Below, piece after piece: positions 44,396 to 53,186 of a DNA stretch of 64,000 nt. Position 1 is the first letter of the stretch. Each line of letters starts with the position of its first letter. The DNA lies in the NCBI RefSeq assembly GCF_025506355.1, contig NZ_JANZYP010000043.1, forward strand, positions 1 to 64,000. Reading direction: 5' to 3'. The notes beneath the pieces were generated by a model that was not told where the DNA came from, did no database searches, and saw only the letters and a list, made by a program, of their open reading frames with translations. The position numbers were made by a program, and so were the translations under genes. The DNA is from Sphaerisporangium corydalis. Lineage in GTDB: Bacteria > Actinomycetota > Actinomycetes > Streptosporangiales > Streptosporangiaceae.

Positions 44396-45166
44396 ATGAC
44401 CGCATCGGAGGCCCCGGAGGGGCCGCTCGCCGCCGGGCTGCGCCTGGCCGCCGGCACGCTCACCATCTGGCCGGCGGGGACGCCGCGCGCCGACCGCGAG
44501 ACGGCGGGCCGGGCGATGACCCTGGCCCCGGTGGTCGGCCTGCTGCTCGGCGTGGCGGCGGCGGTGGTCATGGCCGTCGCCGGCCGCGCGGTCGCGCCGC
44601 TGCTCGCGGCGGGCCTGGGCGTGGGCGCGCTGGCCGTGCTGACCCGGGGCCTGCACCTGGACGGGCTCGCCGACCTGGCGGACGGCCTCGGGAGCGGGCG
44701 GCCGGCCGAGGGCGCGCTGGAGATCATGAAGCGGTCCGACATCGGGCCGTTCGGCGTGGTGGCGCTGGTGTTCACGCTGCTGGTCCAGGTGGCCGCGGCG
44801 GCCGAGGCGGGACCGGCGGCGCTCGCCGTCGCGTGCGTCACCGGGCGCCTGGCGGTGACCTGGGCCTGCGTCACGGGCGTCCCTCCGGCGCGGCCGGAGG
44901 GGCTCGGGGCGATGGTGGCCGGGACGGTGCGCCAGAGCGACGCGATCATCGCGACCGGGGCGGCCGTCGCGGTGGCCCTGGTCGCCGGCCTGGCGTCGGG
45001 AGCGCCGGTGGCCTATCCACTGGCGGTCCTCGCCGGGCTCGGCGCCGCGTGGGCGCTCAGGGCGCACGCCACGCGGCGGCTCGGGGGGATCACCGGCGAC
45101 GTGCTGGGCGCCCTGGTCGAGACCGCCACCGCCGTCGCCCTGCTGGTCTGCGCCGCATTCCTGTGA
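44396..45166 (+). CDS. cobS: Adenosylcobinamide-GDP ribazoletransferase (cobalamin synthase)
   Basis: A 256-residue membrane protein with several hydrophobic segments and the family motif RGLHLDGLADLADGLGSGRPAEGALEIMKRSDIGPFG, shown here by its core HLDGLADLADGLG and MKRSDIGPFG, whose Asp residues bind metal. It completes adenosylcobalamin. A GAGGAA box precedes the ATG. Pairs with cobU; cobT is not between them. Confidence 0.93.
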   Translation: MTASEAPEGPLAAGLRLAAGTLTIWPAGTPRADRETAGRAMTLAPVVGLLLGVAAAVVMAVAGRAVAPLLAAGLGVGALAVLTRGLHLDGLADLADGLGSGRPAEGALEIMKRSDIGPFGVVALVFTLLVQVAAAAEAGPAALAVACVTGRLAVTWACVTGVPPARPEGLGAMVAGTVRQSDAIIATGAAVAVALVAGLASGAPVAYPLAVLAGLGAAWALRAHATRRLGGITGDVLGALVETATAVALLVCAAFL

Positions 45167-45231
45167 CCTGCGGCGGCGAAGGCTCCGCCGTCCTGTGACC
45201 GGCGGCGGGACCGGCGCCTCCGTCCCTGCGA

Positions 45232-45252
45232 CAGGAAGGCGTCGCCTTCCTG
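45232..45252 (+). terminator. Hairpin between cobS and the convergent DUF1648 gene
   Basis: CAGGAAGGCG and CGCCTTCCTG are perfect 10-bp complements with one base between, giving an 8-9-bp stem once a loop is allowed. Similar CCTGTGA words recur in this 110-bp gap. Confidence 0.5.
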
Positions 45253-45277
45253 TGAGCCGCGGCGCCGGCGCCGTGGG

Positions 45278-46267
45278 TCAGGAGACGGGGGCGCGCCGGG
45301 CGATGAGGCCGTTCAGGAGCGCGGCGCCGTGGGCGGCGTCGTCGACGCTGACGGCCAGCTCGCCCCCGGACAGGTCGCGCACCACGAGGCACTCGCCCGC
45401 GCGGATCATGATGGTCACGCTCCCGGCCAGCCCCCTGATCCCCCAGCCGCCGACCTCCGAGGGGCGGCGCTCCTCGGCCCGCGCGCTCTGGAGCGTGGCC
45501 AGCGGAAGGGTGCGCCTCGGCCGGCGGAACGGGCCGAAGGCGATGACCAGGCCGCCGTCCCCCACCCGCACACCGGCCGTCGAGACCCAGAGCACCACGA
45601 GCCCGGCGACGGCCAGCACCCCGGCCGCGACCAGGGCGACCCCGGCCGCGACGATGCCGCCGGCGACGGCCAGCGCGACCGCGGCCACCAGGCACGCGAC
45701 GCCCGTCCCTGTGACCCACCCGTTGGAGGCGGAGGACACCCACACCGTCCGCCGGTCCGGCCGCAGGCGCATCCCGGCCTGCGGGACCACCGGCTCGCGG
45801 ACCAGCGGCTCGTCCGGCCCCGGGCCGCCCGCCGCCCGGCCCAGCGCGCCGCCGGCCGCCGCGGCGGCGAAGACGAGCAGGAACGCCCGCCAGCCGAGCG
45901 GGCCGGCCTCGTGCCAGCCGGGCCGGTCGAGGTTGGCGGCCAGGGTGATCGCCTGCGTGCCCACGGCGAACGCGGCGCCCGCGCCGAGGACGATCCCGAG
46001 GGTCCTGCGGTGGGCCCGGTGCCGCAGGGCGTTCCAGCGCAGGTGCGCGCAGACGGCGATGGCCACCGGAAGCGCCCAGACCGCCAGGGAGAGCGAGAAC
46101 GAGGCCCAGAAGGGCAACGAGCGGTCGGGCCGCCCCGACGGCCCCCAGTGGGCCGCGAGCGGCTCGGGGAGGCGGTCGCGCAGCAGCAGGGGGACGGCGA
46201 CCAGGATCCCGGTCACCGTCGCGGTCCACGCGCCGGCCACCAGGAGCGACCGCGACGGGTGGCTCAT
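45278..46267 (-). CDS. DUF1648-domain membrane protein
   Basis: A 329-residue membrane protein. The N-terminal DUF1648 block LPEPLAAHWGPSGRPDRSLP follows the first membrane segment; further hydrophobic segments lie near 55-70, 90-110, 135-150, 205-245. The C-terminal 90 residues are a soluble PH-like domain. The ATG overlaps the stop of the gntR gene (ATGA). In this pairing DUF1648 proteins are often repressed by the YtrA-type regulator. Function unknown. Confidence 0.85.
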   Translation of the reverse strand: MSHPSRSLLVAGAWTATVTGILVAVPLLLRDRLPEPLAAHWGPSGRPDRSLPFWASFSLSLAVWALPVAIAVCAHLRWNALRHRAHRRTLGIVLGAGAAFAVGTQAITLAANLDRPGWHEAGPLGWRAFLLVFAAAAAGGALGRAAGGPGPDEPLVREPVVPQAGMRLRPDRRTVWVSSASNGWVTGTGVACLVAAVALAVAGGIVAAGVALVAAGVLAVAGLVVLWVSTAGVRVGDGGLVIAFGPFRRPRRTLPLATLQSARAEERRPSEVGGWGIRGLAGSVTIMIRAGECLVVRDLSGGELAVSVDDAAHGAALLNGLIARRAPVS

Positions 46268-46611
46268 GACAACTCCTTGATGATCTCGATCACTTCTTCG
46301 GGACGGTGGCCGTATCGCTCCGCCTCGTCCAGCAGTTCGCGGGCCATGCGCCGCAGGACCTCGCGCCCGTCGGGGGGACGGAGCACCGAGACCCCCCGGC
46401 CCCGGCGGAACTCCAGCACCCCCTCGTCCCGCAGGTCGCGCAGGGCGCGCAGCACCGTGTTGGCGTTGACCCCGAGCGCGTCGGCGAGTTCGCGGGCCGA
46501 GGGCAGCCGCTGCCCGGGGAGCACGGTCCCCGAGGCGACGGCGCGCCTGACGGCTCCCGCCACCTGCTCGTGGAGCGGCCGTGGGTCGTTCAGGTCGAGT
46601 GTGAGCAACAT
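46264..46611 (-). CDS. GntR family regulator, YtrA subfamily
   Basis: A 115-residue protein, short as in the YtrA group. The winged helix-turn-helix has PLHEQVAGAVRRAVASG, LPSARELADALGVNANTVLRALRDLRDEGVLEFRRGRG. Here only LPSARELADALG and NTVLRALRDL are quoted as core motifs. The short C-terminal helix mediates dimers. A perfect operator-like palindrome abuts its ATG, so it likely represses itself and the coupled DUF1648 gene. Confidence 0.92.
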   Translation of the reverse strand: MLLTLDLNDPRPLHEQVAGAVRRAVASGTVLPGQRLPSARELADALGVNANTVLRALRDLRDEGVLEFRRGRGVSVLRPPDGREVLRRMARELLDEAERYGHRPEEVIEIIKELS

Positions 46612-46632
46612 GGTGCTAGTGACATTAGCACC
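46612..46632 (-). promoter_or_regulatory. 21-bp palindromic operator of the YtrA-type regulator
   Basis: GGTGCTA-N7-TAGCACC is perfect in both arms and ends one base before the ATG. On the minus strand TAATGT (46627-46622) inside it can serve as a -10 hexamer. A bound repressor would thus cover the promoter. The arms fit the GT-CTA / TAG-AC pattern known for YtrA-type operators. Confidence 0.7.
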
Positions 46633-46742
46633 ATTGATACCAAGCGTCCAGGATGTGGCCGATCAACCTGCCCGCCCGGTGTTTTCCCAGGTGAGGAATT
46701 CGTAGGACGAACCCTCGTTTATGCGTACGCGTGAAGCACGGC

Positions 46743-46748
46743 TAGCAT
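46743..46748 (+). promoter_or_regulatory. -10 element of pepA (leaderless)
   Basis: TAGCAT lies 8 nt before the GTG at 46757, and no ribosome binding site is present. This supports starting pepA at 46757 rather than at the upstream ATG at 46721, which would place the -10 inside the coding region. Confidence 0.5.
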
Positions 46749-46756
46749 CGGCCTAC

Positions 46757-48259
46757 GTGACGACAGTGCGACTTAACGCCCTTGACTCGGGGTCGGTGGA
46801 GACCGGCGCCCTCGTAGTCGGCATCAATACCTCCCCTGACGGCCTCCGTCCCGCGCCGGGTGCGGAGGACCTCGACGCGGCGCTCACCGGCGGGCTCGCC
46901 GCGACCCTGACCTCGCTCGGCTTCACCGGCAAGCCCGGGGAGGTCGCGAAGTTCCCGACGTTCGGCGCGGTCCCCGCGCCCGTGGCCGTCGCCGTCGGCC
47001 TCGGAGACGCCCCCGATGAGCCCGGCGCCTACGACCTCGAAGTGCTGCGCCGCGCGGCCGGCGTGGCGACCCGCGCCCTGGCGGGAACGCCCAGCGCCAC
47101 GCTCGCGCTGCCCGCCGCGACGGCGGAGCAGGCGGAGGCGGTGGCCCTCGGCGGCCTCCTCGGCGTCTACGACTTCACCCGCTACCGCACCGGCGGCGAC
47201 GCCAAGGCGGCCGTCGGCGAGCTGGTCGTGCTGAGCGGCGCCTCCGGCGCCGATGAGGCCGTGGGCAAGGCCGCGACACTGGCCGAGTCCGTCACGCTCG
47301 TCCGCGACCTGGTGAACACCCCGCCGTCGGACCTGTCGCCCGGCGGCTTCGCCGAGCTCGCCGAGGAGGCCGGCACCAAGGCCGGCCTGTCGGTCGAGGT
47401 CCTGGACGAGGTGGCGCTGAAGGAGGGCGGCTACGGAGGCATCGTCGGCGTCGGGCAGGGCTCGGCCAACCCGCCCCGGCTGGTCCGGCTCGGCTACTCC
47501 CACCCCGCGGCCGAGACGACCGTGGCCTTCGTCGGCAAGGGCATCACCTTCGACTCCGGCGGCCTGTCGCTGAAGCCGTCCGCCTCCATGCCGTGGATGA
47601 AGTCCGACATGGGCGGCGCCGGCGCGGTGTTCGGCGCGCTGCTGGCGATCGCCAAGCTCGGGCTGCGCGTCAACGCCGTCGGCTACCTGTGCCTGGCGGA
47701 GAACATGCCGAGCGGCACCGCCCAGCGCCCCTCCGACGTGCTCACCACCTACGCGGGCAAGACCGTCGAGGTGCTGGACACCGACGCCGAGGGCCGCCTG
47801 GTGCTGGCCGACGGCATCGCCCGCGCCGGCGAGGACGACCCCGACCTCATCATCGACGTGGCCACCCTGACCGGCGGCCAGATCGTCGCGCTCGGCTGGC
47901 GCACCTGCGGCGTCATGGCCTCCGACGACGAGCTGCGCGAGGAGGTCGTCGGCGTCGCCGTGGCGCAGGGCGAGGCCGCCTGGGGCATGCCGCTGCCCGA
48001 GGAGCTCCGCAAGGGCCTGGACTCCCCGATCGCCGACATCGCCAACCTCAACCCCGAGCGGTCCGGCAGCATGCTCGCCGCCGGCCTGTTCCTGCGCGAG
48101 TTCGTCCCCGAGGGCGTGCGCTGGGCCCACGTGGACATGGCGGGGCCGGCGTTCAACAAGGAGGCGCCCCACGGGTACACCCCCAAGGGCGGCACCGGCG
48201 TGATCACCCGCACCCTGGTGGCACTGGCCGAGCGCCACCAGGCGGCACGCGAGGCATGA
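46757..48259 (+). CDS. pepA: Leucyl aminopeptidase (M17)
   Basis: A 500-residue cytosolic metallo-aminopeptidase. Signatures: GKGITFDSGGLSLKPS (metal and catalytic Lys), MKSDMGGAGAV, and VLDTDAEGRLVLADG (metal Asp/Glu and Arg). The N-terminal macro-like domain spans about 1-165. GTG 46757 was chosen for its leaderless promoter spacing. In mycobacteria pepB lies in the matching place near dlaT. Confidence 0.95.
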   Translation: MTTVRLNALDSGSVETGALVVGINTSPDGLRPAPGAEDLDAALTGGLAATLTSLGFTGKPGEVAKFPTFGAVPAPVAVAVGLGDAPDEPGAYDLEVLRRAAGVATRALAGTPSATLALPAATAEQAEAVALGGLLGVYDFTRYRTGGDAKAAVGELVVLSGASGADEAVGKAATLAESVTLVRDLVNTPPSDLSPGGFAELAEEAGTKAGLSVEVLDEVALKEGGYGGIVGVGQGSANPPRLVRLGYSHPAAETTVAFVGKGITFDSGGLSLKPSASMPWMKSDMGGAGAVFGALLAIAKLGLRVNAVGYLCLAENMPSGTAQRPSDVLTTYAGKTVEVLDTDAEGRLVLADGIARAGEDDPDLIIDVATLTGGQIVALGWRTCGVMASDDELREEVVGVAVAQGEAAWGMPLPEELRKGLDSPIADIANLNPERSGSMLAAGLFLREFVPEGVRWAHVDMAGPAFNKEAPHGYTPKGGTGVITRTLVALAERHQAAREA

Positions 48260-48426
48260 TGACCGAGGGACGCGCGCGGCCGGGGAGCCGCCGGGGCCGG
48301 CCGGCGGCCAAGCGCGTCACATACACGTGCGACAAGTGAAAAGATGCTGTTGGGCAGGCCGGGCGCGCCGCGAGAGCGGCCTCGACCCGGCCGTGAGGTC
48401 CCACCGATCCGACAAGGAGCTTTCCA

Positions 48427-49806
48427 GTGGCTGATGGCAGCGGCCCCTTCGACATCGTTGTCCTGGGCGGCGGTAGCGGCGGCTACGCCTGCGCCCTGCG
48501 AGCGGCCGAGCTAGGCAAGACCGTCGCGCTGATCGAGAAGGACAAGATCGGCGGCACGTGCCTGCACCGGGGATGCATCCCCACAAAGGCGCTCCTGCAC
48601 GCGGCGGAGATCGCCGACGAGACGCGCGAGGCCGCGACCGTCGGGGTCAAGGCCCGCTTCGAGGGCATCGAGATGTCCGGCGTCCACTCCTTCAAGGACA
48701 AGATCGTCACCCGCGCCTGGAAGGGCGTCCAGGGCCTGCTCAAGAGCAGGGGCGTCACGATCGTCGAGGGCGAGGGCCGGCTGGCCGGCGCCAACCGCGT
48801 CATCGTCGGCGACCAGGCCGTCGAAGGCCACAACATCGTGCTGGCGACCGGCTCGGTGCCGAAGTCGCTCCCCGGCCTGGAGATCGACGGCCAGCGGGTC
48901 ATCACCAGCGACCACGCGCTGAAGCTGGAGCGCGTCCCGTCCTCGGTGATCGTCCTCGGCGGCGGCGTCATCGGCGTCGAGTTCGCCTCCGTCTGGAAGT
49001 CGTTCGGCTCCGAGGTCACGATCATCGAGGCGCTCCCCCACCTGCTGCCGCTGGAGGAGGAGTCCAGCTCCAAGCTGCTGGAGCGCGCCTTCCGCCGCCG
49101 TGGCATCAAGTACGAGCTGGGCACGCGCTTCGAGAGCGTCAAGACCACCGACACCGGCGTCGTCGTGACGCTGGAGGGCGGCAAGACCTTCGACGCCGAG
49201 CTGCTGCTGGTGGCGGTCGGCCGCGGCGCCGTCGCCTCCGGGATGGGCTTCGAGGAGAGCGGGATCGCCATCGAGCGCGGCGCCGTCGTCGTGGACGGGT
49301 ACTGCCGCACCAGCGTGCCCGGGGTCTACGCGGTCGGCGACCTGATCCCGACCCTCCAGCTCGCGCACGCCGGCTTCGCCGAGGGCATCCTGGTCGCCGA
49401 GCACATCGCGGGCCTCGACCCGGTGCCGATCGACTACGCCGGGGTGCCCCGCATCACCTACTCCGACCCCGAGGTGGCCTCGGTGGGCATCACGTCGGCC
49501 ACCGCCAGGGAGCGGGGCCTGGAGATCACCGAGCTGGTCTACGACCTCGGCGGCAACCCCAAGAGCCAGATCCTGGGGACCCAGGGCGCCGTGAAGATCA
49601 TCGCCCAGAAGGACGGCCCGGTGCTCGGGGTCCACATGGTCGGCAAGCGCATGGGAGAACTCGTCACCGAGGGGCAGCTCATCTACAACTGGGAGGCCCT
49701 GCCCTCCGAGGTGGCCCAGCTCATCCACGCGCACCCGACCCAGTCCGAGGCCGTCGGCGAGGCGATGCTCGCCCTGGCCGGCAAGCCCCTGCACGTACAC
49801 AACTAA
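48427..49806 (+). CDS. lpdA: Dihydrolipoyl dehydrogenase
   Basis: A 459-residue FAD enzyme, the E3 of 2-oxoacid dehydrogenases. FAD motif VLGGGSGGYACALRAAELG, redox disulfide GGTCLHRGCIPTK, NAD motif VLGGGVIGVEFASVW and C-terminal HAHPTQSEAVGEA with the catalytic His-Glu pair. GTG start with AAGGAG 8 nt upstream. The sucB gene follows after 30 bp, so the two likely form an operon for the 2-oxoglutarate or pyruvate complex. Confidence 0.96.
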   Translation: MADGSGPFDIVVLGGGSGGYACALRAAELGKTVALIEKDKIGGTCLHRGCIPTKALLHAAEIADETREAATVGVKARFEGIEMSGVHSFKDKIVTRAWKGVQGLLKSRGVTIVEGEGRLAGANRVIVGDQAVEGHNIVLATGSVPKSLPGLEIDGQRVITSDHALKLERVPSSVIVLGGGVIGVEFASVWKSFGSEVTIIEALPHLLPLEEESSSKLLERAFRRRGIKYELGTRFESVKTTDTGVVVTLEGGKTFDAELLLVAVGRGAVASGMGFEESGIAIERGAVVVDGYCRTSVPGVYAVGDLIPTLQLAHAGFAEGILVAEHIAGLDPVPIDYAGVPRITYSDPEVASVGITSATARERGLEITELVYDLGGNPKSQILGTQGAVKIIAQKDGPVLGVHMVGKRMGELVTEGQLIYNWEALPSEVAQLIHAHPTQSEAVGEAMLALAGKPLHVHN

Positions 49807-49836
49807 GCCCTCACAGGAAACGCGAGAGAAGACACC

Positions 49837-51321
49837 ATGCCGGTTTCCGTAACCATGCCCCAGCTCGGCGAGAGCGTGACCGAGGGCACCGTCACCCGCT
49901 GGTTGAAGAAGGAGGGCGACCAGGTCGAGACCGACGAGCCGTTGCTCGAAGTCTCCACCGACAAGGTCGACACCGAGATCCCCTCCCCGTCCGCGGGCGT
50001 GCTCACCAAGATCGTGGTGGCCGAGGACGAGACCGTCGAGGTCGGCGCCGAGCTGGCCGTCATCGACCAGAACGGCTCCTCGGGCGGTTCCGCCGCCCCC
50101 GCGCAAGCGGAGCCGAAGGCCGAGGCGGAGCCCGAGCCCGAACCGGAGCCCGAGCCCGAGCAGCGGCCCGAGCCCCAGCAGGCCAAGGCCGAGCCGGCCC
50201 AGGCGCCCGCCTCCTCGATCCCGCAGCCGCCCGCGCCGCAGCCCGCCCAGCAGCAGCAGCCGCCGCGCCCGCAGCCGCAGCAGGCCCAGCAGCAGGCCCC
50301 GGCCACCGCCTCCCCGTCGCCGATCGCGCCCTCGGGCCCGGGCGGCGACAGCCCGTACGTCACCCCGCTGGTCCGCAAGCTCGCGGGCGAGCACGGCGTG
50401 GACCTCGACGCGCTGAGCGGCACCGGCGTCGGCGGTCGCATCCGCAAGCAGGACGTGCTGGAGGCCGCGCGCGTGCAGCGCGAGCAGGCCCAGGCGGCGC
50501 AGGCCCAGGCCGCGCAGCCCGCTCCGGCCCAGCCCGCCCAGGCCGCCGCCCCGGCGCAGCAGCCCGCCGCGCCCGAGCCGGTCCAGGCCGACACCACGCT
50601 GCGCGGCCGCACCGAGAAGATGTCGCGCATGCGGCAGACCATCGCCAAGCGCACGATGGAGTCGCTGCAGTCGTCGGCGCAGCTCACCTCGGTCGTCGAG
50701 GTCGACGTCACCAAGATCGCGCGGCTGCGCGACCGCGCCAAGGCCGACTTCCAGCGCCGCGAGGGCGTGAAGCTCAGCTTCATGCCGTTCTTCGCGCTGG
50801 CGACGGTCGAGGCGCTCAAGCAGCACCCCAAGCTGAACGCGGTGATCAACAGCGAGACCAACGAGGTCACCTACTTCGACCACGAGCACCTGGCCTTCGC
50901 CGTCGACGCCGAGCGGGGCCTGGCCTCCGCGGTGATCAAGGACGCGGGCGACCTCAACATCGCCGGCCTGGCCCGTAAGATCGCCGACCTGGCCGAGCGC
51001 ACCCGCACCAACAAGGTCAGCCCCGACGAGCTGTCGGGCGGCACGTTCACGCTGACCAACACCGGCAGCCGCGGCGCGCTGTTCGACACGCCGATCATCA
51101 ACCAGCCGCAGGTCGCGATCCTCGGCACCGGCGCGGTCGTCAAGCGTCCCGTGGTGCTCGACACGCCGGAGGGCGAGGTCATCGCGGTCCGCTCGATGGT
51201 GTACCTCGCGCTGACCTACGACCACCGCCTGGTCGACGGCGCCGACGCCGCCCGCTTCCTGACGACGGTCAAGCGCCGCCTGGAGGAGGGCCGCTTCGAG
51301 AACCAGCTCGGCCTGGCCTGA
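49837..51321 (+). CDS. sucB: Dihydrolipoamide acyltransferase, E2 of 2-oxoacid dehydrogenase
   Basis: A 494-residue protein. One lipoyl domain with Lys43 in STDKVDTE, a Pro/Glu/Gln/Ala-rich linker (about 85-165), the E3-binding domain [16 protein letters not shown] (about 170-210), another Ala/Gln/Pro linker, and the catalytic domain with [17 protein letters not shown] near the end. Mycobacterial DlaT has two lipoyl domains; this has one. It transfers the succinyl or acetyl group to CoA. Adjacent lpdA, lipB and lipA support lipoylated function. Confidence 0.94.
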   Translation: MPVSVTMPQLGESVTEGTVTRWLKKEGDQVETDEPLLEVSTDKVDTEIPSPSAGVLTKIVVAEDETVEVGAELAVIDQNGSSGGSAAPAQAEPKAEAEPEPEPEPEPEQRPEPQQAKAEPAQAPASSIPQPPAPQPAQQQQPPRPQPQQAQQQAPATASPSPIAPSGPGGDSPYVTPLVRKLAGEHGVDLDALSGTGVGGRIRKQDVLEAARVQREQAQAAQAQAAQPAPAQPAQAAAPAQQPAAPEPVQADTTLRGRTEKMSRMRQTIAKRTMESLQSSAQLTSVVEVDVTKIARLRDRAKADFQRREGVKLSFMPFFALATVEALKQHPKLNAVINSETNEVTYFDHEHLAFAVDAERGLASAVIKDAGDLNIAGLARKIADLAERTRTNKVSPDELSGGTFTLTNTGSRGALFDTPIINQPQVAILGTGAVVKRPVVLDTPEGEVIAVRSMVYLALTYDHRLVDGADAARFLTTVKRRLEEGRFENQLGLA

Positions 51322-51328
51322 CCGGGCT

Positions 51329-51370
51329 CCGGCCGGTCCCCCGCGCGAGACACGGCGGGGAACCGGCCGG
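51329..51370 (+). terminator. Terminator after sucB
   Basis: CCGGCCGGT with CCCCGC pairs with GCGGGG and ACCGGCCGG: 9 plus 6 bp with a single opposed mismatch pair and a 10-nt loop. It begins 8 nt after the stop. Confidence 0.75.
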
Positions 51371-51402
51371 GTGCCGGGGCGGCGGCGACGTAGGGTGATC
51401 GC

Positions 51403-52329
51403 ATGGCAGTCGTCGTCACCGGCTCGTCCGGGCTTCTCGGGTCTGCCCTCGTCCGCGCGCTGCGTGACCAGGGCCGATCCGTCGTCAGACTCGTCCGCAG
51501 AACGCCCGCGGAACCCGACGAGGCGTTCTGGGATCCCCACGAGGGCGTCCTCGACCCCGCGGCGCTGGAGGGGTGCGAGGCCGTCGTCCACCTCGCCGGG
51601 GCCGGCATCGCCGACAAGCGCTGGACCGACGAGCGCCGGCGCGAGCTGCTCGGCAGCCGCGTGGACGGCACGCGCACCCTCGCCACCGCCATCGCCGGGC
51701 TGCGGGACAAGCCCGCCGTCCTGCTGTCGGGGTCGGCCGTCGGCATCTACGGCGACACCGGCGAGCACCCCGTGGAGGAGTCCTGGGAGCCGCCCGCGCG
51801 CCGGGGCCGCGAGGGCACTCCCCCGCACGGGCAGTGGCTCGCCGACCTGGCCACCGCCTGGGAGGCCGAGACCGCGCCCGCGGAGAAGGCGGGCGTGCGG
51901 GTGGTGCGGATGCGCACCGGCCACGTCCTGAGCCGCGAGGGCGGTTTCCTCGGGAAGATGCTGCCGGTGTTCCGGCTGGGCATCGGCGCCCCGCTCGGCT
52001 CCGGCCGGCAGTACACCTCGTGGATCTCGCTGCCCGACTGGCTCGGCGCGGTGACCCATCTCCTGGCCGAGCCGGAGGTGGCCGGGCCGGTGAACCTCAC
52101 CGCCCCGACCCCGGTCACCAACGCCGAGTTCACCCGCTCGCTCGGGCACGCCCTGCGGCGCCCGACCATGCCGCTGTCGGTGCCCGGCTTCGCCCTGCGG
52201 GCGGGGGTGGGCGACCTGGCCGACGAGGGACTGCTCATCGGGCAGCGCGTGCTGCCCCGGCGCCTGCTGGAGATGGGGTACCGGTTCCGGCATCCTCGCC
52301 TCGACGAGGCATTGGCAGCCATACTCTAG
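51403..52329 (+). CDS. TIGR01777-family epimerase (SDR fold)
   Basis: A 308-residue extended short-chain dehydrogenase-like protein. NAD(P) motif VVVTGSSGLLGSALVRAL, EAVVHLAGAGIADKRWT, LLSGSAVGIYGDTGEHPV (with the catalytic-site Ser and Tyr) and a C-terminal DUF1731 part ending VLPRRLLEMGYRFRHP. Its substrate is unknown. The same gene follows dlaT in mycobacteria, so an old association with the E2 gene is likely. Confidence 0.9.
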   Translation: MAVVVTGSSGLLGSALVRALRDQGRSVVRLVRRTPAEPDEAFWDPHEGVLDPAALEGCEAVVHLAGAGIADKRWTDERRRELLGSRVDGTRTLATAIAGLRDKPAVLLSGSAVGIYGDTGEHPVEESWEPPARRGREGTPPHGQWLADLATAWEAETAPAEKAGVRVVRMRTGHVLSREGGFLGKMLPVFRLGIGAPLGSGRQYTSWISLPDWLGAVTHLLAEPEVAGPVNLTAPTPVTNAEFTRSLGHALRRPTMPLSVPGFALRAGVGDLADEGLLIGQRVLPRRLLEMGYRFRHPRLDEALAAIL

Positions 52330-52425
52330 GGTGCCGTTCCGGTGATGGGGGAGAGCCGCGGCGACTCGGCCCTCCGGCCGTGATCCGGGGCGCGTCAGCC
52401 CCCCGAGAAGGCAGCAGGAGAGACC

Positions 52426-53166
52426 ATGACCAGGCTCGGCCAGTCCCACATTCTCGCCATCGGCGGCGGTTCGTTTCGCCAGACCCGACGCCAGGGATCC
52501 CTGGAGCCGTCGGGCCTGCTTCGCTACGCGCTCGACCTGACCGGCCAGGACCGGCCCAAGCTCGGGCTGCTCGCCACCGCGACCGGCGACGACGCCGACT
52601 GGCTGCTCAAGATGTACGGGGCCTTCCATACATGGGACGTGGAGGTGAGCCACCTAGCCCTGTTCCCGATGCCCAGCGTCGAGAGCCCCCGCGACTGGCT
52701 GCTGGAACAGGACGTCATCTACGTCAGCGGCGGCAGCGTCGCCAACCTGGCGGTGCTGTGGAAGCTGCACGGCCTCGACGAGGCGTTCGAGGAGGCGTGG
52801 CGGGCGGGCGTGGTGCTGTCGGGCCAGAGCGCGGGGGCGCTGTGCTGGCACGTCGGCGGCAACACCGACTCGTTCGGGCCGGTCCTGCGCCCGTGGGCGG
52901 AGGGCCTGGCCCTGCTGCCCTACTCCTGCGGCGTCCACTACAACTCCGACCCCCAGCGCCGCGCCCTGCTGCACGAGTCCATCGTCTCCGGCGAGCTGCC
53001 CGAGGGGTACGCCGCCGACGAGGGGGTGGCCCTGCACTACGTCGGGCGCGAGTTCATCCAGGCCGTGACGGTCGACCCCGCCGGGTACGCGTACAAGATC
53101 GAGCGCGACGGCGCCGAGGGACGCGTGAAGGAGTTCCGCGTCGAACCTCGCCTGCTGACGACCTGA
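52426..53166 (+). CDS. Peptidase E-like serine peptidase (S51)
   Basis: A 246-residue protein with the S51 nucleophile elbow LSGQSAGALCW (Ser135) and the conserved ILAIGGGSFRQ start, LLATATGDD, VIYVSGGSVANL and YSCGVHYNSDP segments. Family members cleave Asp-X dipeptides; related cyanophycinases degrade cyanophycin. AGGAGA precedes the ATG. It ends 20 nt before lipB, so may be cotranscribed, though I recall no functional link. Confidence 0.9.
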   Translation: MTRLGQSHILAIGGGSFRQTRRQGSLEPSGLLRYALDLTGQDRPKLGLLATATGDDADWLLKMYGAFHTWDVEVSHLALFPMPSVESPRDWLLEQDVIYVSGGSVANLAVLWKLHGLDEAFEEAWRAGVVLSGQSAGALCWHVGGNTDSFGPVLRPWAEGLALLPYSCGVHYNSDPQRRALLHESIVSGELPEGYAADEGVALHYVGREFIQAVTVDPAGYAYKIERDGAEGRVKEFRVEPRLLTT

Positions 53167-53186
53167 CCTCGCGTTAGGCTGACCCC

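Noticed and set aside
48256-48339. 27-codon frame starting in the pepA stop (ATGATGA), ending KRVTYTCDK
   Set aside because: The end faintly recalls the N-terminal part of RbpA-type proteins, but the frame stops at once and nothing similar follows in any frame. Probably chance.
48511-52653. 1380-residue open frame on the minus strand across lpdA, sucB and the epimerase
   Set aside because: Antisense to three well-supported genes; long only because GC-rich codons avoid stops in this frame. No motif.
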